Below, one piece after another: positions 8,933-18,566 of a DNA stretch of 64,000 nucleotides (position 1 is its first letter; every line of letters begins with the position of its first letter). Below the pieces are notes generated by a model. It ran no database searches and was not told the DNA's origin. It saw only the letters and a program-made list of their open reading frames with translations. A program made the position numbers and the translations under genes. Source of the stretch: Curtobacterium sp. 458 (lineage in GTDB: Bacteria > Actinomycetota > Actinomycetes > Actinomycetales > Microbacteriaceae); contig NZ_CP129104.1 in the NCBI RefSeq assembly GCF_030406605.1, positions 372,001 to 436,000 of the forward strand. Reading direction: 5' to 3'.

Positions 8933-9463
8933 ATGTCCACCGAGGAAGTCACCCACTCGGCGGGGTACTGGTACGACGATCGCTCGAGGGTCGACGCGGT
9001 CGACGTGCTGAACGCCCTCCGCCGCTACCGCACAGCCGAGAACGCCGCACAGCGTCGGGCCCGCGAAGCCCTGGGCGTCGGGGAGAACGCGCTCCTCGCA
9101 CTCCGGGTGCTGCTCGACGCCGACCAGACCGGGCGGCGTGTCAACTCCAAGCAGCTCGCCGAGGAGCTCGGCATCACCGCCGCGTCGACCTCCGCGCTCG
9201 TGGACCGACTCGTGCGCAGCGGCCACGTCGAGCGGCACCCCGACCCGCACGACCGCCGCGGGGTGTTCCTGACCGCCTCCGGCGAGTCGATGCGCCAGGC
9301 GTTCCGGGTCCTCGACCAGCTCGACGAGAGCGGTGCGGAGGTCGCGTCCTCGCTGAACGCGGCGGAGCTCCGGGTCATCGTGTCCTTCCTCGAGGACATG
9401 ACCCGGGTCGTCGACCACATCGCTCCGGAGGACGCGCAGTCGGACGACGTCGCCGTCGCGTAG
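8933..9463 (+). CDS. MarR-family transcriptional regulator
   Basis: 176 residues. The winged helix is in the middle: NSKQLAEELGITAASTSALVDRLVRSGHVERHPDPHDRRG, with the wing DRRGVFLTASG. Long helices at both ends form the dimer region. ATG at 8933 is set by the overlapping promoter-operator. The stop codon TAG (9461-9463) begins TAGCCT, the likely -10 box of the next gene. Target probably itself and perhaps the divergent alpha-E gene. Confidence 0.88.
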   Translation: MSTEEVTHSAGYWYDDRSRVDAVDVLNALRRYRTAENAAQRRAREALGVGENALLALRVLLDADQTGRRVNSKQLAEELGITAASTSALVDRLVRSGHVERHPDPHDRRGVFLTASGESMRQAFRVLDQLDESGAEVASSLNAAELRVIVSFLEDMTRVVDHIAPEDAQSDDVAVA

Positions 9464-9472
9464 CCTCGCGGC

Positions 9473-9688
9473 ATGACGCGCGCGGACCCCGGCACCGAGG
9501 GGCACGACCCCGAGGACGACATGCCGCTCGCCGAGCTCGACGCCCGGGCTCGTGCGGACGCCGCGCTCCGACGGATCCGCGCCGGGTCCGACCCCGCGCG
9601 CGAAGCGTTCGACCTCGCGAACACCATGAACGACGAGGCCGTCGGACGACTCACGGGCGCGGTGCGGCGGTGGCTCCGCCGGCACTGA
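9473..9688 (+). CDS. small charged protein of unknown function
   Basis: 71 residues, rich in Ala, Arg, Asp and Glu, with no signal peptide or membrane helix and likely helical throughout (LDARARADAALRRIRAG; AVRRWLRRH at the end). ATG at 9473 lies 6 bases after TAGCCT (9461-9466), which overlaps the stop of the preceding MarR gene. I do not recognise a family. Confidence 0.55.
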   Translation: MTRADPGTEGHDPEDDMPLAELDARARADAALRRIRAGSDPAREAFDLANTMNDEAVGRLTGAVRRWLRRH

Positions 9689-9757
9689 CCTGCTGCCGTG
9701 CGGCGCGGATCGTGGCGCGGACCGGGACGCGGACCGCTGCGTGGTGGCGCACCTCGG

Positions 9758-10606
9758 TCAGAACGCCGTACCGACCGCCGCGATGTCGTCGGCGCCATGC
9801 CCGGCCGCGCTCGCGTCGGCGTACACCCGACCCAGGGCGTCGAGCAGCACCGTCGAGACCCCGGCGTCGCGAGCGGCCTCGGCGATGAGACCGATGTCCT
9901 TCCGCAACCCGTCGAGCGCGAACTGCGCCGGGAACTCGCCCCGGATCATCGACTCGCCCTTCGTGTGCGCGTACGGCGAATCGCTGGCGCTCCCGTCGAT
10001 CGCCTCGAGGAACAGCGCCGGGTCGAGACCGAGGGACCGCGCGATCGCGAGGGACTGCCCGGTCGCCGCGGTGACGGACGCGATCCAGGCGTTCGCGGCG
10101 AGCTTGAGCGCCGTGCCCTGACCGACCTGGTCGCCGGCGCGGACGGTCTTCACCGCGATCGCGTCGAACACCGGGCCGAGTCCGTCGAGCACGTCCGAGG
10201 GCCCCGCGGCGAGGAGCGTGAGCTTCCCCTGCTCCGCCGGAGCCTTCGTGCCGAGCATCATCGCCTCGACGAGCGTGACACCGTACTTCGCCGCGAGCTG
10301 GACGACCGTGTCGGTCCCGTCCGTGCCGATCGTCGAGGCCTGGACCCACACGGCGCCCTCCGGAGCCTCCCCCGCGGCCTGCTCGAGCACGTCCACCACG
10401 GCATCGGTGTCGAAGAGCGTCAGGAGGACGACCTCGGCGTGCTCGACGGCCTCTGCCGGCTCGCTCGCGACCGTCGCACCCTGCGACGCGAGGGGTTCGG
10501 CGCGCTCCCGCGTCCGGTTCCAGACCGTGACCTCGTGGCCGGCACGCACGAGGGACCCCGCGACACCGGCACCCATCGCACCCGTTCCCAACACCGACAC
10601 GCGCAC
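9758..10606 (-). CDS. NAD(P)-dependent beta-hydroxyacid dehydrogenase family protein
   Basis: 282 residues in the 3-hydroxyisobutyrate / 6-phosphogluconate dehydrogenase superfamily. The N-terminal Rossmann motif is VSVLGTGAMGAGVAGSLVRAG. The substrate-loop region is altered from the usual DAPVSGG to EAMMLGTKAPAEQG. The family Lys is seen in GTALKLAANAWI, matching the GxxxKxxxN signature. GTG at 10606 follows AGGACGGAG, though the frame opens at 10630. Related to imine reductases too, so the substrate is uncertain. Confidence 0.8.
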   Translation of the reverse strand: MRVSVLGTGAMGAGVAGSLVRAGHEVTVWNRTRERAEPLASQGATVASEPAEAVEHAEVVLLTLFDTDAVVDVLEQAAGEAPEGAVWVQASTIGTDGTDTVVQLAAKYGVTLVEAMMLGTKAPAEQGKLTLLAAGPSDVLDGLGPVFDAIAVKTVRAGDQVGQGTALKLAANAWIASVTAATGQSLAIARSLGLDPALFLEAIDGSASDSPYAHTKGESMIRGEFPAQFALDGLRKDIGLIAEAARDAGVSTVLLDALGRVYADASAAGHGADDIAAVGTAF

Positions 10607-10665
10607 GAGCGACTCCGTCCTGCGCGGCACCCTGCCGCGACCGGCCCGACGCTACGCCGCCCGGT

Positions 10666-11586
10666 TCAGAGCACCCCGCGGGCGGAGAGCCACGGTGCGG
10701 GATCGGTCGCGACACCGCCCACGATGACCTCGAAGTGGAGGTGCGCACCGGTCGACACACCCGTGCTGCCCACCGCGCCGATCCGCTGACCGACGCCGAC
10801 CGTCTGCCCCACGACGACGTCGATCCGGGAGAGGTGACCGTACCGCGTCTGCGTGCCGTCGCCGTGCTGGACGAGGACCTGGTTGCCGTACCCGCCGAAG
10901 ACACCGGCGGAGACGACCCGCCCCGCCAGGACCGAAACGACCGGAGCCCCGTGCGGGGCCGCGAAGTCGAGCCCCTGGTGGTTCGTCGAGCAGGCACCGC
11001 AGCCGGCGACCTGCCGACCCCCGAAGCCACCGGCGAGCGGGATCGTCCCCGCAACCGGTCGGACGACGTCGGGACCGGACGCGCGAGCAGGCGACCGGTC
11101 GGAACGGCCGGCCGGAGCCCGTCGTGCACCGACGTCGAAGGCGTCCCGCTCGACCGCCGCCGCGACGGCTCCGGACGCGACGTACTGCTGCCCGGCGGCG
11201 CCGACGGACGCGGTGGTGACCTGCGGTGTCGACGCCACGGCGGCCTGCGGCGTGGCGACGGACACGACCAGACAGGCTGCGACCGCGGTCGCGGTGACGG
11301 GGATCGCCCGGGTGGCCGAGACGGCGTCGCCGATCGCGCGGAACGGGACGGCGACCGCGCCGGTGACGGCCTCGGTGAAGCTGCGGGCGGGGCCTGCCCC
11401 GCGGGAGGCCTGCTCCGCGGCACGGAGGCTGCGGCGGCTCGGGAGGTCGGGTGTCGGCACCGGGGCGGCAGGAGGGGACACCGCCGCCCCGGTGGTCTGG
11501 GAGCTGGTCTGGGAGTCCCGCTCGCGTTCGACCGCGCGGAGCTGACGCCGAGTGGGGAGCGGGTGCCGCTCGGTCGTGGTGGTCAC
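10666..11586 (-). CDS. M23-family (LytM) peptidoglycan endopeptidase
   Basis: 306 residues. A charged cytoplasmic N-terminus (about 80 residues, Arg/Ser/Pro rich) leads to one hydrophobic segment (IPVTATAVAACLVVSVATPQAAVA), then a linker and a C-terminal M23 domain with the zinc motifs HQGLDFAAPHGAPV and TGAHLHFEVIVGG. Both His-x-x-x-Asp and HLHF are intact, so it should cut peptide crossbridges outside the membrane. A Cys pair (GCGACS) just before the first zinc motif may form a disulfide. Follows the small gene at 11595 by 8 bases. Confidence 0.88.
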   Translation of the reverse strand: MTTTTERHPLPTRRQLRAVERERDSQTSSQTTGAAVSPPAAPVPTPDLPSRRSLRAAEQASRGAGPARSFTEAVTGAVAVPFRAIGDAVSATRAIPVTATAVAACLVVSVATPQAAVASTPQVTTASVGAAGQQYVASGAVAAAVERDAFDVGARRAPAGRSDRSPARASGPDVVRPVAGTIPLAGGFGGRQVAGCGACSTNHQGLDFAAPHGAPVVSVLAGRVVSAGVFGGYGNQVLVQHGDGTQTRYGHLSRIDVVVGQTVGVGQRIGAVGSTGVSTGAHLHFEVIVGGVATDPAPWLSARGVL

Positions 11587-11594
11587 GACCGGCC

Positions 11595-11924
11595 TCAGGC
11601 GCAGACGACGCCGTCGCGGGCGATGCGGTCAACCTCGGCCACGACGGCGTCGACGACCGCGCGGGTGATCGCGTCGGCGACGGCCTCGACGAGCACGAGC
11701 TGCTCGGGCGTCACACGGTGCTCGTCCCGGATGCTCGCCGCCACGCGCTGCGGGATGTCGTCGATCGCAGCGACGAGTGCCGAGGGGACGGCGGACGAGG
11801 AGCCGGCACCGAGCGGCGCGGACATCGGCGAGGTCGGGACGGGCGTCGCGGCGATCTCGGGCACGGGCACAGCGGCCCGCTCGCGCGAGCGGGCGACGGA
11901 GTCGAAGAGGGGCGTGGAGGACAT
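11595..11924 (-). CDS. hypothetical protein upstream of the M23 peptidase
   Basis: 109 residues from ATG 11924, which follows GGAAGGCAGGC; the frame extends to 12002 but without a better site. The first half is Pro/Ala-rich and disordered. The second half is one long amphipathic helix (TPEQLVLVEAVADAITRAVVDAV). No known family. The gene and the M23 gene are 8 bases apart and surely one transcript, so a role in envelope or cell-wall control is a guess. Confidence 0.6.
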   Translation of the reverse strand: MSSTPLFDSVARSRERAAVPVPEIAATPVPTSPMSAPLGAGSSSAVPSALVAAIDDIPQRVAASIRDEHRVTPEQLVLVEAVADAITRAVVDAVVAEVDRIARDGVVCA

Positions 11925-11998
11925 GCTGCCTGCCTTCCGGTCGGTGTGTGACGAGCGGTTCGGTCCGCTCGCTGTGCCGACGGCACGCCTCCATTGAA

Positions 11999-12025
11999 GC
12001 ATCAGTATTTCAGATGCGCAATACT
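11999..12025 (-). promoter_or_regulatory. AT-rich dyads upstream of the small gene and M23 peptidase
   Basis: Two overlapping inverted repeats: GCATC/GATGC (11999-12003 and 12013-12017) and AGTATT/AATACT (12004-12009 and 12020-12025). This is one of the few AT-rich spots nearby and lies just upstream of the operon, immediately after the PlsC stop. Likely promoter or operator; exact hexamers unclear. Confidence 0.4.
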
Positions 12026-12768
12026 CACTCGGGTTCGACGGCTGCGGTCGGGTCGTCGCGTCGGAGTGCTTGCTTGACCCGTTCGACGATGGTGGCGGGC
12101 GGGTTGTTGTACGCGTTCGCCGGCTGCTGCCCGCTGAGCTCCTGGATCGCGGCCATCACCGCGTCCGTCGCGTGGCGCCGGGCACGTCCGGACGACGCCT
12201 CACCGAAGGACGACAGGTCGAGGGGCTTCCCGAACTCGATCGTCACCTTCGCGAGCCTGGGGATCCTCGACCCCACCGGCTGGACGTCCTCGGTGCCGGT
12301 CAGTGCCACCGGGACCACGGGCGCACCGCTCGTCAGGGCCAGCCAGGCGACACCCGTCCGGCCCTTGTACAGGCGGCCGTCGAGCGAGCGCGTGCCCTCG
12401 GGGTAGATCGCGAAGGCCTCCCCCGCCTCGAGCCGCTCGAGTCCGAGGTCGAGGGCGTGCTGCGCCGCCGACCCCGCCCCGCGCTCGACGCCGATCGCAC
12501 CGATGCCGCCGAAGAACGCCCGCGAGACCGCGCCCTTCACGCCGGACCCCGTGAAGTACTCCTGCTTCGCGAGGAACGACACCTTCCGCGGCGCCATGAG
12601 CGTGATCGCCGGGGAGTCGATGAAGGACCGGTGGTTGCTCGCCAGGATCACGGCGCCGTGCCGGGGCACGTTGCGCCGTCCGACGATCCGCGGACGCCAC
12701 AGCAGCCGGGCGAGCGGCGTGACCACCGCACGGCTGAGAGCGGTGGCGAACTTCGTCGAACCGGACAC
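12025..12768 (-). CDS. 1-acyl-sn-glycerol-3-phosphate acyltransferase family protein
   Basis: 247 residues. The four PlsC blocks are present: NHRSFID (HX4D catalytic motif), a glycerol-phosphate-binding stretch around FFGGIGAIGVERG, YPEGTRS, and VVPVALTG. The role is transfer of a second acyl chain to lysophosphatidate at the membrane. GTG at 12768 follows AGGAGG by about 6 bases. I chose it over the longer frame to 12822, whose extra residues look untranslated. Convergent or operonic partners are not evident. Confidence 0.87.
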   Translation of the reverse strand: MSGSTKFATALSRAVVTPLARLLWRPRIVGRRNVPRHGAVILASNHRSFIDSPAITLMAPRKVSFLAKQEYFTGSGVKGAVSRAFFGGIGAIGVERGAGSAAQHALDLGLERLEAGEAFAIYPEGTRSLDGRLYKGRTGVAWLALTSGAPVVPVALTGTEDVQPVGSRIPRLAKVTIEFGKPLDLSSFGEASSGRARRHATDAVMAAIQELSGQQPANAYNNPPATIVERVKQALRRDDPTAAVEPE

Positions 12769-12863
12769 CCGGGCCTCCTCGTGACGGGAGGTTCCGAGTG
12801 TAGTGAGCGCGTCCGGGGACACATGCCCGACACGGCATGCGGCCCGCCGAGTGCGGAGATCGG

Positions 12864-14705
<1,842 letters not shown>

Positions 14706-14714
14706 GCCCCCAGC

Positions 14715-15878
14715 CTACGAGCGGCCGGCGACACCCGCGGTCGTGTCCACAGCGCCGACGCCGTCCACAGGACCTGCGCCGTCCGCGCGACCGGCGTCGT
14801 CCGCCGGACCCGAACCGGCCGTCCCCGCCGCGTGGGCCGGCGTGCCGTCCCAACCCGCGCCTCCCGGCTGGGTCCACCGTGGGCCGCCCGCCCAGGCGGG
14901 GACCGGACCGCGGAAGCGGGGCGCCTGGTGACCTGCGAAGCGTCGGTCGAGGCCACGCCACTTCGCGAGCAGCTCGACCATGCCCCAGTACGCCAAGGAC
15001 GTGCCGAGGCTGACCAACCAGCCGCCCGGAGTCCCGTTCGCGTCCTGCGACTGCAGGTCGATCCGCGACCACCCCGGCGCCTGCAGCACGAAGATCATGA
15101 TGTTGTTGAACGCGTGCTGGAGGACCGTGGCCTCGAGGCCGCCGGTCCGGAGCACGATGATCGCCGCGATGAGACCGAACGAGCCGACGTCGAGGATGCC
15201 CCAGACGTTGTAGCCGTTCGGGATGTGCAGCAGGGCGAAGACCACGGTGGAGACGGCGACCGCGGTGATCGTCCCGGCGCGACGCGGGATCCACGAGGCG
15301 ACGGTCTGCATGAGGAAGCCGCGGAAGACGAACTCCTCCGCCGCGCCCTGGAACGGCACGAGCACGACGACGAGGGCGACCGTGAGCACGAGGGTCGACA
15401 GCGTGACGGTGGACTGGCCGATGGCGGCGTGGTTCCAGCCGTCGCCCGTGATCATGCCGTCGCCGAGCGGGTAGAGCGCCTGCATGAAGAACATGATCGC
15501 GGCGATGACGAGGGTCGGGACGAGGCACCAGGCCGTCCACCCCCAGCGGACCCGGAAGCGCACGGACGACAGGACACCACGCCCGAGGCCCGCGACCCGC
15601 ACGGCGAGGACGATCCCGGGGAGGAGCACCACGAGGGACACGAGCGACACCGACAGCGTCAGCGGATCGGTCGGGTCGAGTGCGCCGCTGGACAGCTTCT
15701 GCTCGAAGTCGATCAGCCCCTCGGCGCCGCTCGTCGCACCCACCGGGATCGTGTACGCGATGACGATGAGCACCTGCGACACGAGGTACCACCCCGCGAG
15801 GAACGCCAGCGCCACGAGCGGACGCCACCACCGCCACCGGGCATCGATGCGGGTCAGGCGCTGGTAGGGAACACTCAC
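14715..15878 (-). CDS. CPBP-family intramembrane metalloprotease
   Basis: About 387 residues with eight or so membrane helices. The glutamic-protease-like motifs are intact: AAEEFVFRGFL (EExxxR), then FALLHIPNG and LQHAFNN, each giving a His. Family roles include prenyl-protein processing and bacteriocin immunity; no substrate is evident here. The C-terminal 70 residues are Pro/Gly/Ala rich and disordered. GTG at 15878 has only a weak ribosome site. The stop is 9 bases before the recQ start, so readthrough promoters are possible but recQ has its own box. Confidence 0.85.
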   Translation of the reverse strand: MSVPYQRLTRIDARWRWWRPLVALAFLAGWYLVSQVLIVIAYTIPVGATSGAEGLIDFEQKLSSGALDPTDPLTLSVSLVSLVVLLPGIVLAVRVAGLGRGVLSSVRFRVRWGWTAWCLVPTLVIAAIMFFMQALYPLGDGMITGDGWNHAAIGQSTVTLSTLVLTVALVVVLVPFQGAAEEFVFRGFLMQTVASWIPRRAGTITAVAVSTVVFALLHIPNGYNVWGILDVGSFGLIAAIIVLRTGGLEATVLQHAFNNIMIFVLQAPGWSRIDLQSQDANGTPGGWLVSLGTSLAYWGMVELLAKWRGLDRRFAGHQAPRFRGPVPAWAGGPRWTQPGGAGWDGTPAHAAGTAGSGPADDAGRADGAGPVDGVGAVDTTAGVAGRS

Positions 15879-15905
15879 GCGGTGCAGGGTACAAGGACGG
15901 GCAGG

Positions 15906-16895
15906 ATGGGAGCCGTGCTCACCGTCGTCCTCGGCCTGTCCGGCGCGCTCGTCTACGGGTTCGCCGACTTCCTCGGCGGGCTGGCCTCGCGTCGGGCCCG
16001 GCCCGTCGTCGTCACCGCCGTCGCCGCGCTGGTGGGGATCGCGCCGTTGCTCGTCGGGCTGGCGGTCGTGCCGTCGGCGTTCTCGGGCCGGGCGGTGCTC
16101 TGGGGTGCGGTCGCCGGGCTCGCCGGCGGGGTCGCGGTCCTGCTGCTCTACACGGCGCTCGCGATCGGCCCGATGAGCGTGCTCTCGCCGCTCACCGCGG
16201 TCTTCGCGGCCTGCGTGCCCGTGCTCGTCGCGGTGTCCAGGGGGACGACGTTGTCCCCGCTCGCCGGCGTCATGCTCGTGGTGGCGGTGGTCGCCGTCGT
16301 GCTCGTCGCGTCGGTCCGGGACGGCTCGGGCGCGCGGGTCACCGTCCGCGGGGTGGTCGCGGCCGCGGTCGCGGGGTGCGGGTTCGGCGGGATCGTGCTG
16401 GCGTACGACATGACCCCGGCCGACTCCGGGGTCGCCCCGCTGCTGGTGGCGCGGGTGCTGCAGGTGGTGGTGCTGGGAGTGGCTGCGACGGTCGTCCTGC
16501 GGCGTGCCCGCCGCGGTCGGGCGGTGCGGCCTGGAGGCGCGGATCGCGTCACTCCGTCGGCTCCGGCCGCGGGGTCTGCCGCGGTCGCGGGGTCCGCTGC
16601 GGTCGCCGCGGGGTCTGCCGCGGTCGTTCCGGGGCGGACGCGGTGGTCCGGTCGGTTCGTCGGGACCGTCGTAGCGTGCGGTGTGCTGGACGCCCTGGCG
16701 AACGTGTTCATCCAGGCCGGACTGCACGCGAGCGCCGACCCGCTGACCCTGCCGGTGATGAGCGTGCTCAACGCGCTCTACCCGATCGGCACGGTGGTGC
16801 TCGCCGGGGTCCTGCTCCGTGAACGGCTGACGGTGCTGCAGTCGGTCGGCATCGTGCTCGCGTTCGCGGCGTCGGTGGGGCTCGCGCTGGTGTGA
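15906..16895 (+). CDS. EamA/DMT-superfamily transporter
   Basis: 329 residues with ten predicted membrane helices in two EamA halves (first half GLSGALVYGFADFLGG..., second half VACGVLDALANVFIQAGL... ending GVLLRERLTVLQSVGIVLAFAAS, with the usual ExLT motif). The cytoplasmic linker between the halves is expanded and low in complexity, with three GSAAV-type units and a half copy of the window's palindrome family at 16527-16542. Substrate unknown. ATG 15906 or GTG 15915 are both possible starts. Confidence 0.82.
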   Translation: MGAVLTVVLGLSGALVYGFADFLGGLASRRARPVVVTAVAALVGIAPLLVGLAVVPSAFSGRAVLWGAVAGLAGGVAVLLLYTALAIGPMSVLSPLTAVFAACVPVLVAVSRGTTLSPLAGVMLVVAVVAVVLVASVRDGSGARVTVRGVVAAAVAGCGFGGIVLAYDMTPADSGVAPLLVARVLQVVVLGVAATVVLRRARRGRAVRPGGADRVTPSAPAAGSAAVAGSAAVAAGSAAVVPGRTRWSGRFVGTVVACGVLDALANVFIQAGLHASADPLTLPVMSVLNALYPIGTVVLAGVLLRERLTVLQSVGIVLAFAASVGLALV

Positions 16896-16934
16896 GGTCC
16901 GGGGCCAGGTCTGGCGCGCCCCAGTCTCGGACCC

Positions 16935-16974
16935 GCGGACACTTTCGCGGCGGATCGGCGCGCAAGGTGTCCGC
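16935..16974. terminator. hairpin between convergent EamA and GNAT genes
   Basis: GCGGACAC (16935-16942) and GTGTCCGC (16967-16974) with supporting inner CGCG pairs. It is not of the GGGAGGC family. It sits 40-80 bases after the EamA stop and before the convergent acetyltransferase stop. Confidence 0.55.
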
Positions 16975-17016
16975 AGACCCGGGTCTCGGCCGTCGCCAGC
17001 CGGGGCCGAGGGGGCG

Positions 17017-17445
17017 TCAGACGTCGGGGATGAGCCGCTTGCCGAGCGACACCGTGTGGTCGGGCTCGTACCCGAGCGACTCGTAGAAGCCGAGCACCTG
17101 CTCGTTGCCGGCGCGCACCTGGAGGTTGAGCTTCGGGCAGCCGATCGCGGCCAACCGCTGCTCGAACTCCCGCATGAACGTCCGACCGAGCCCGGAGCCC
17201 TGCAGGTCGGGCCGCACCGCGAGGTAGTTCACCCATCCCCGGTGCCCGTCGAACCCGGCCATGCCGGCACCGACCACCGCATCGTCCGCGTCGACAGCCA
17301 CGAGGAACAGCTCGGGCTGCACCGTGAGCTTGCGCTCGATGTCGCGCCGCGGGTCGTTCCAGGGTCGGACGAGCCGGCACGCCTCCCAGAGCGCCACGAC
17401 CGCGTCGGTGTCGGTGCGGGCGAAGGTGCGGATCGCGTACTGCAT
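17017..17445 (-). CDS. GNAT-family acetyltransferase (YpeA-like)
   Basis: 142 residues. It resembles the YpeA group: IRTFARTDTDAVVALWEACRL, then GHRGWVNYLAVRPDLQGSGLG (acetyl-CoA loop QGSGLGR) and NLQVRAGNEQVLGFYESLGY. The conserved DxR-LxxQPELFLVA segment is present. ATG at 17445 lies 6 bases after TACCGT on this strand; GTG at 17451 would place the box too close. Acceptor substrate unknown. Confidence 0.85.
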   Translation of the reverse strand: MQYAIRTFARTDTDAVVALWEACRLVRPWNDPRRDIERKLTVQPELFLVAVDADDAVVGAGMAGFDGHRGWVNYLAVRPDLQGSGLGRTFMREFEQRLAAIGCPKLNLQVRAGNEQVLGFYESLGYEPDHTVSLGKRLIPDV

Positions 17446-17538
17446 CTCCACACGGTAACGGTCCTGTGGAGAACGGCGTCACCCGGACGTCGGCATGGGA
17501 TGGTACAACTGTCCGACCACCCCAGGATCAGGAGCACC

Positions 17539-18345
17539 GTGACCGCGCACGACACCCTCCCGTCGCGATCCGGCGACGACACGGGCGGCGACGACCGTCA
17601 GGCACCGCGACGTCGGGCGCCTCGTCGTCGTCAGAGCGTCGGCGGCGCGATCGTCTCGCTCATCGCCGAGCTGCTCATCATCGCGGGCGCCGGGACGGGG
17701 CTCTACGTCGTGTGGACGGCCTGGTGGACGGACGTCGTCGCGGTCCAGGGCCAGACGAAGCTCATCGACGGGCTCGGTCAGACCGACCCGACGACCGGCA
17801 CGGGGACCGAGCACCGCGGACCGGCTCCGGTCCTCTCCGAGCCGAAGGACGTCGAGGACGTGTTCGGCACGATGCAGATCCCCCGGTTCGGCGCCGACTA
17901 CGACCGTCCGATCGGCGAGGGCACCGACCGTGAGAAGGTGCTCAACACCATCGGGCTCGGGCACTACCAGGACACCGCGATGCCGGGCGCCGAGGGCAAC
18001 TTCGCCGTCGCCGGGCACCGCGTGACGTACGGCAAGCCGCTCAACCAGATCGCCGAGCTCAAGGACGGCGACGCGGTGGTCGTCCGGGTGACGGACAAGG
18101 CGACGAAGTTCGACGTCTGGTACGTCTACAAGGTCACCGACTCCCAGATCGTCACGCCGGACAAGGTCGAGACGATCGCGCCCGTCCCGAACAAGCCCGG
18201 CGTCGAGCCGACGGCGGACGACCGTTGGCTGACCCTCACCGCCTGCCACCCGATGTGGTCCGCGGCGGAGCGCTACATCGTGCACGCCAAGCTCGACTAC
18301 TGGATGCCCGTGTCCGAAGGCACCCCGAAGGAGCTCGCCAAGTGA
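17539..18345 (+). CDS. class E sortase
   Basis: About 268 residues. A basic, disordered N-terminus is followed by one membrane helix (GGAIVSLIAELLIIAGAGTGLYVVW) and the extracellular sortase domain. The catalytic trio is visible: His160 in VAGHRVTYG, Cys236 in TLTACHP and Arg245 in ERYIVH. Class E enzymes of high-GC Gram-positives act as housekeeping sortases that favour LAxTG signals. GTG at 17539 follows CAGGAGCACC. The stop overlaps the next small gene (GTGA). No LAxTG substrate gene is apparent in the window. Confidence 0.9.
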   Translation: MTAHDTLPSRSGDDTGGDDRQAPRRRAPRRRQSVGGAIVSLIAELLIIAGAGTGLYVVWTAWWTDVVAVQGQTKLIDGLGQTDPTTGTGTEHRGPAPVLSEPKDVEDVFGTMQIPRFGADYDRPIGEGTDREKVLNTIGLGHYQDTAMPGAEGNFAVAGHRVTYGKPLNQIAELKDGDAVVVRVTDKATKFDVWYVYKVTDSQIVTPDKVETIAPVPNKPGVEPTADDRWLTLTACHPMWSAAERYIVHAKLDYWMPVSEGTPKELAK

Positions 18346-18518
18346 TCTTCCCGCTCGTCTGGCGGCTCCTGCCCGGACCGACCGCACTCAAGGTGATCGA
18401 GCTGGTCGTGCTGCTCGCAGCGATCGTGTACGTGCTGTTCACGTGGGTCTTCCCGTGGGTCGCGGCGGACATCCTGCCGCCGCCCGACGGCACGATCGAC
18501 TCGACCCCGTCGCCGTAG
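18342..18518 (+). CDS. mini membrane protein coupled to sortase E
   Basis: 58 residues, one clear membrane helix (ALKVIELVVLLAAIVYVLFTWVFPWV) and a short Pro/Asp C-tail. GTG at 18342 overlaps the sortase stop by four bases, which implies translational coupling. No named family known to me. The strict linkage suggests a helper or anchor for the sortase (inference). Confidence 0.7.
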   Translation: MIFPLVWRLLPGPTALKVIELVVLLAAIVYVLFTWVFPWVAADILPPPDGTIDSTPSP

Positions 18519-18566
18519 CGGTCACCGCCGCTGTCACCGGAGAAGTCACCGGAGATGCGCGTGACG

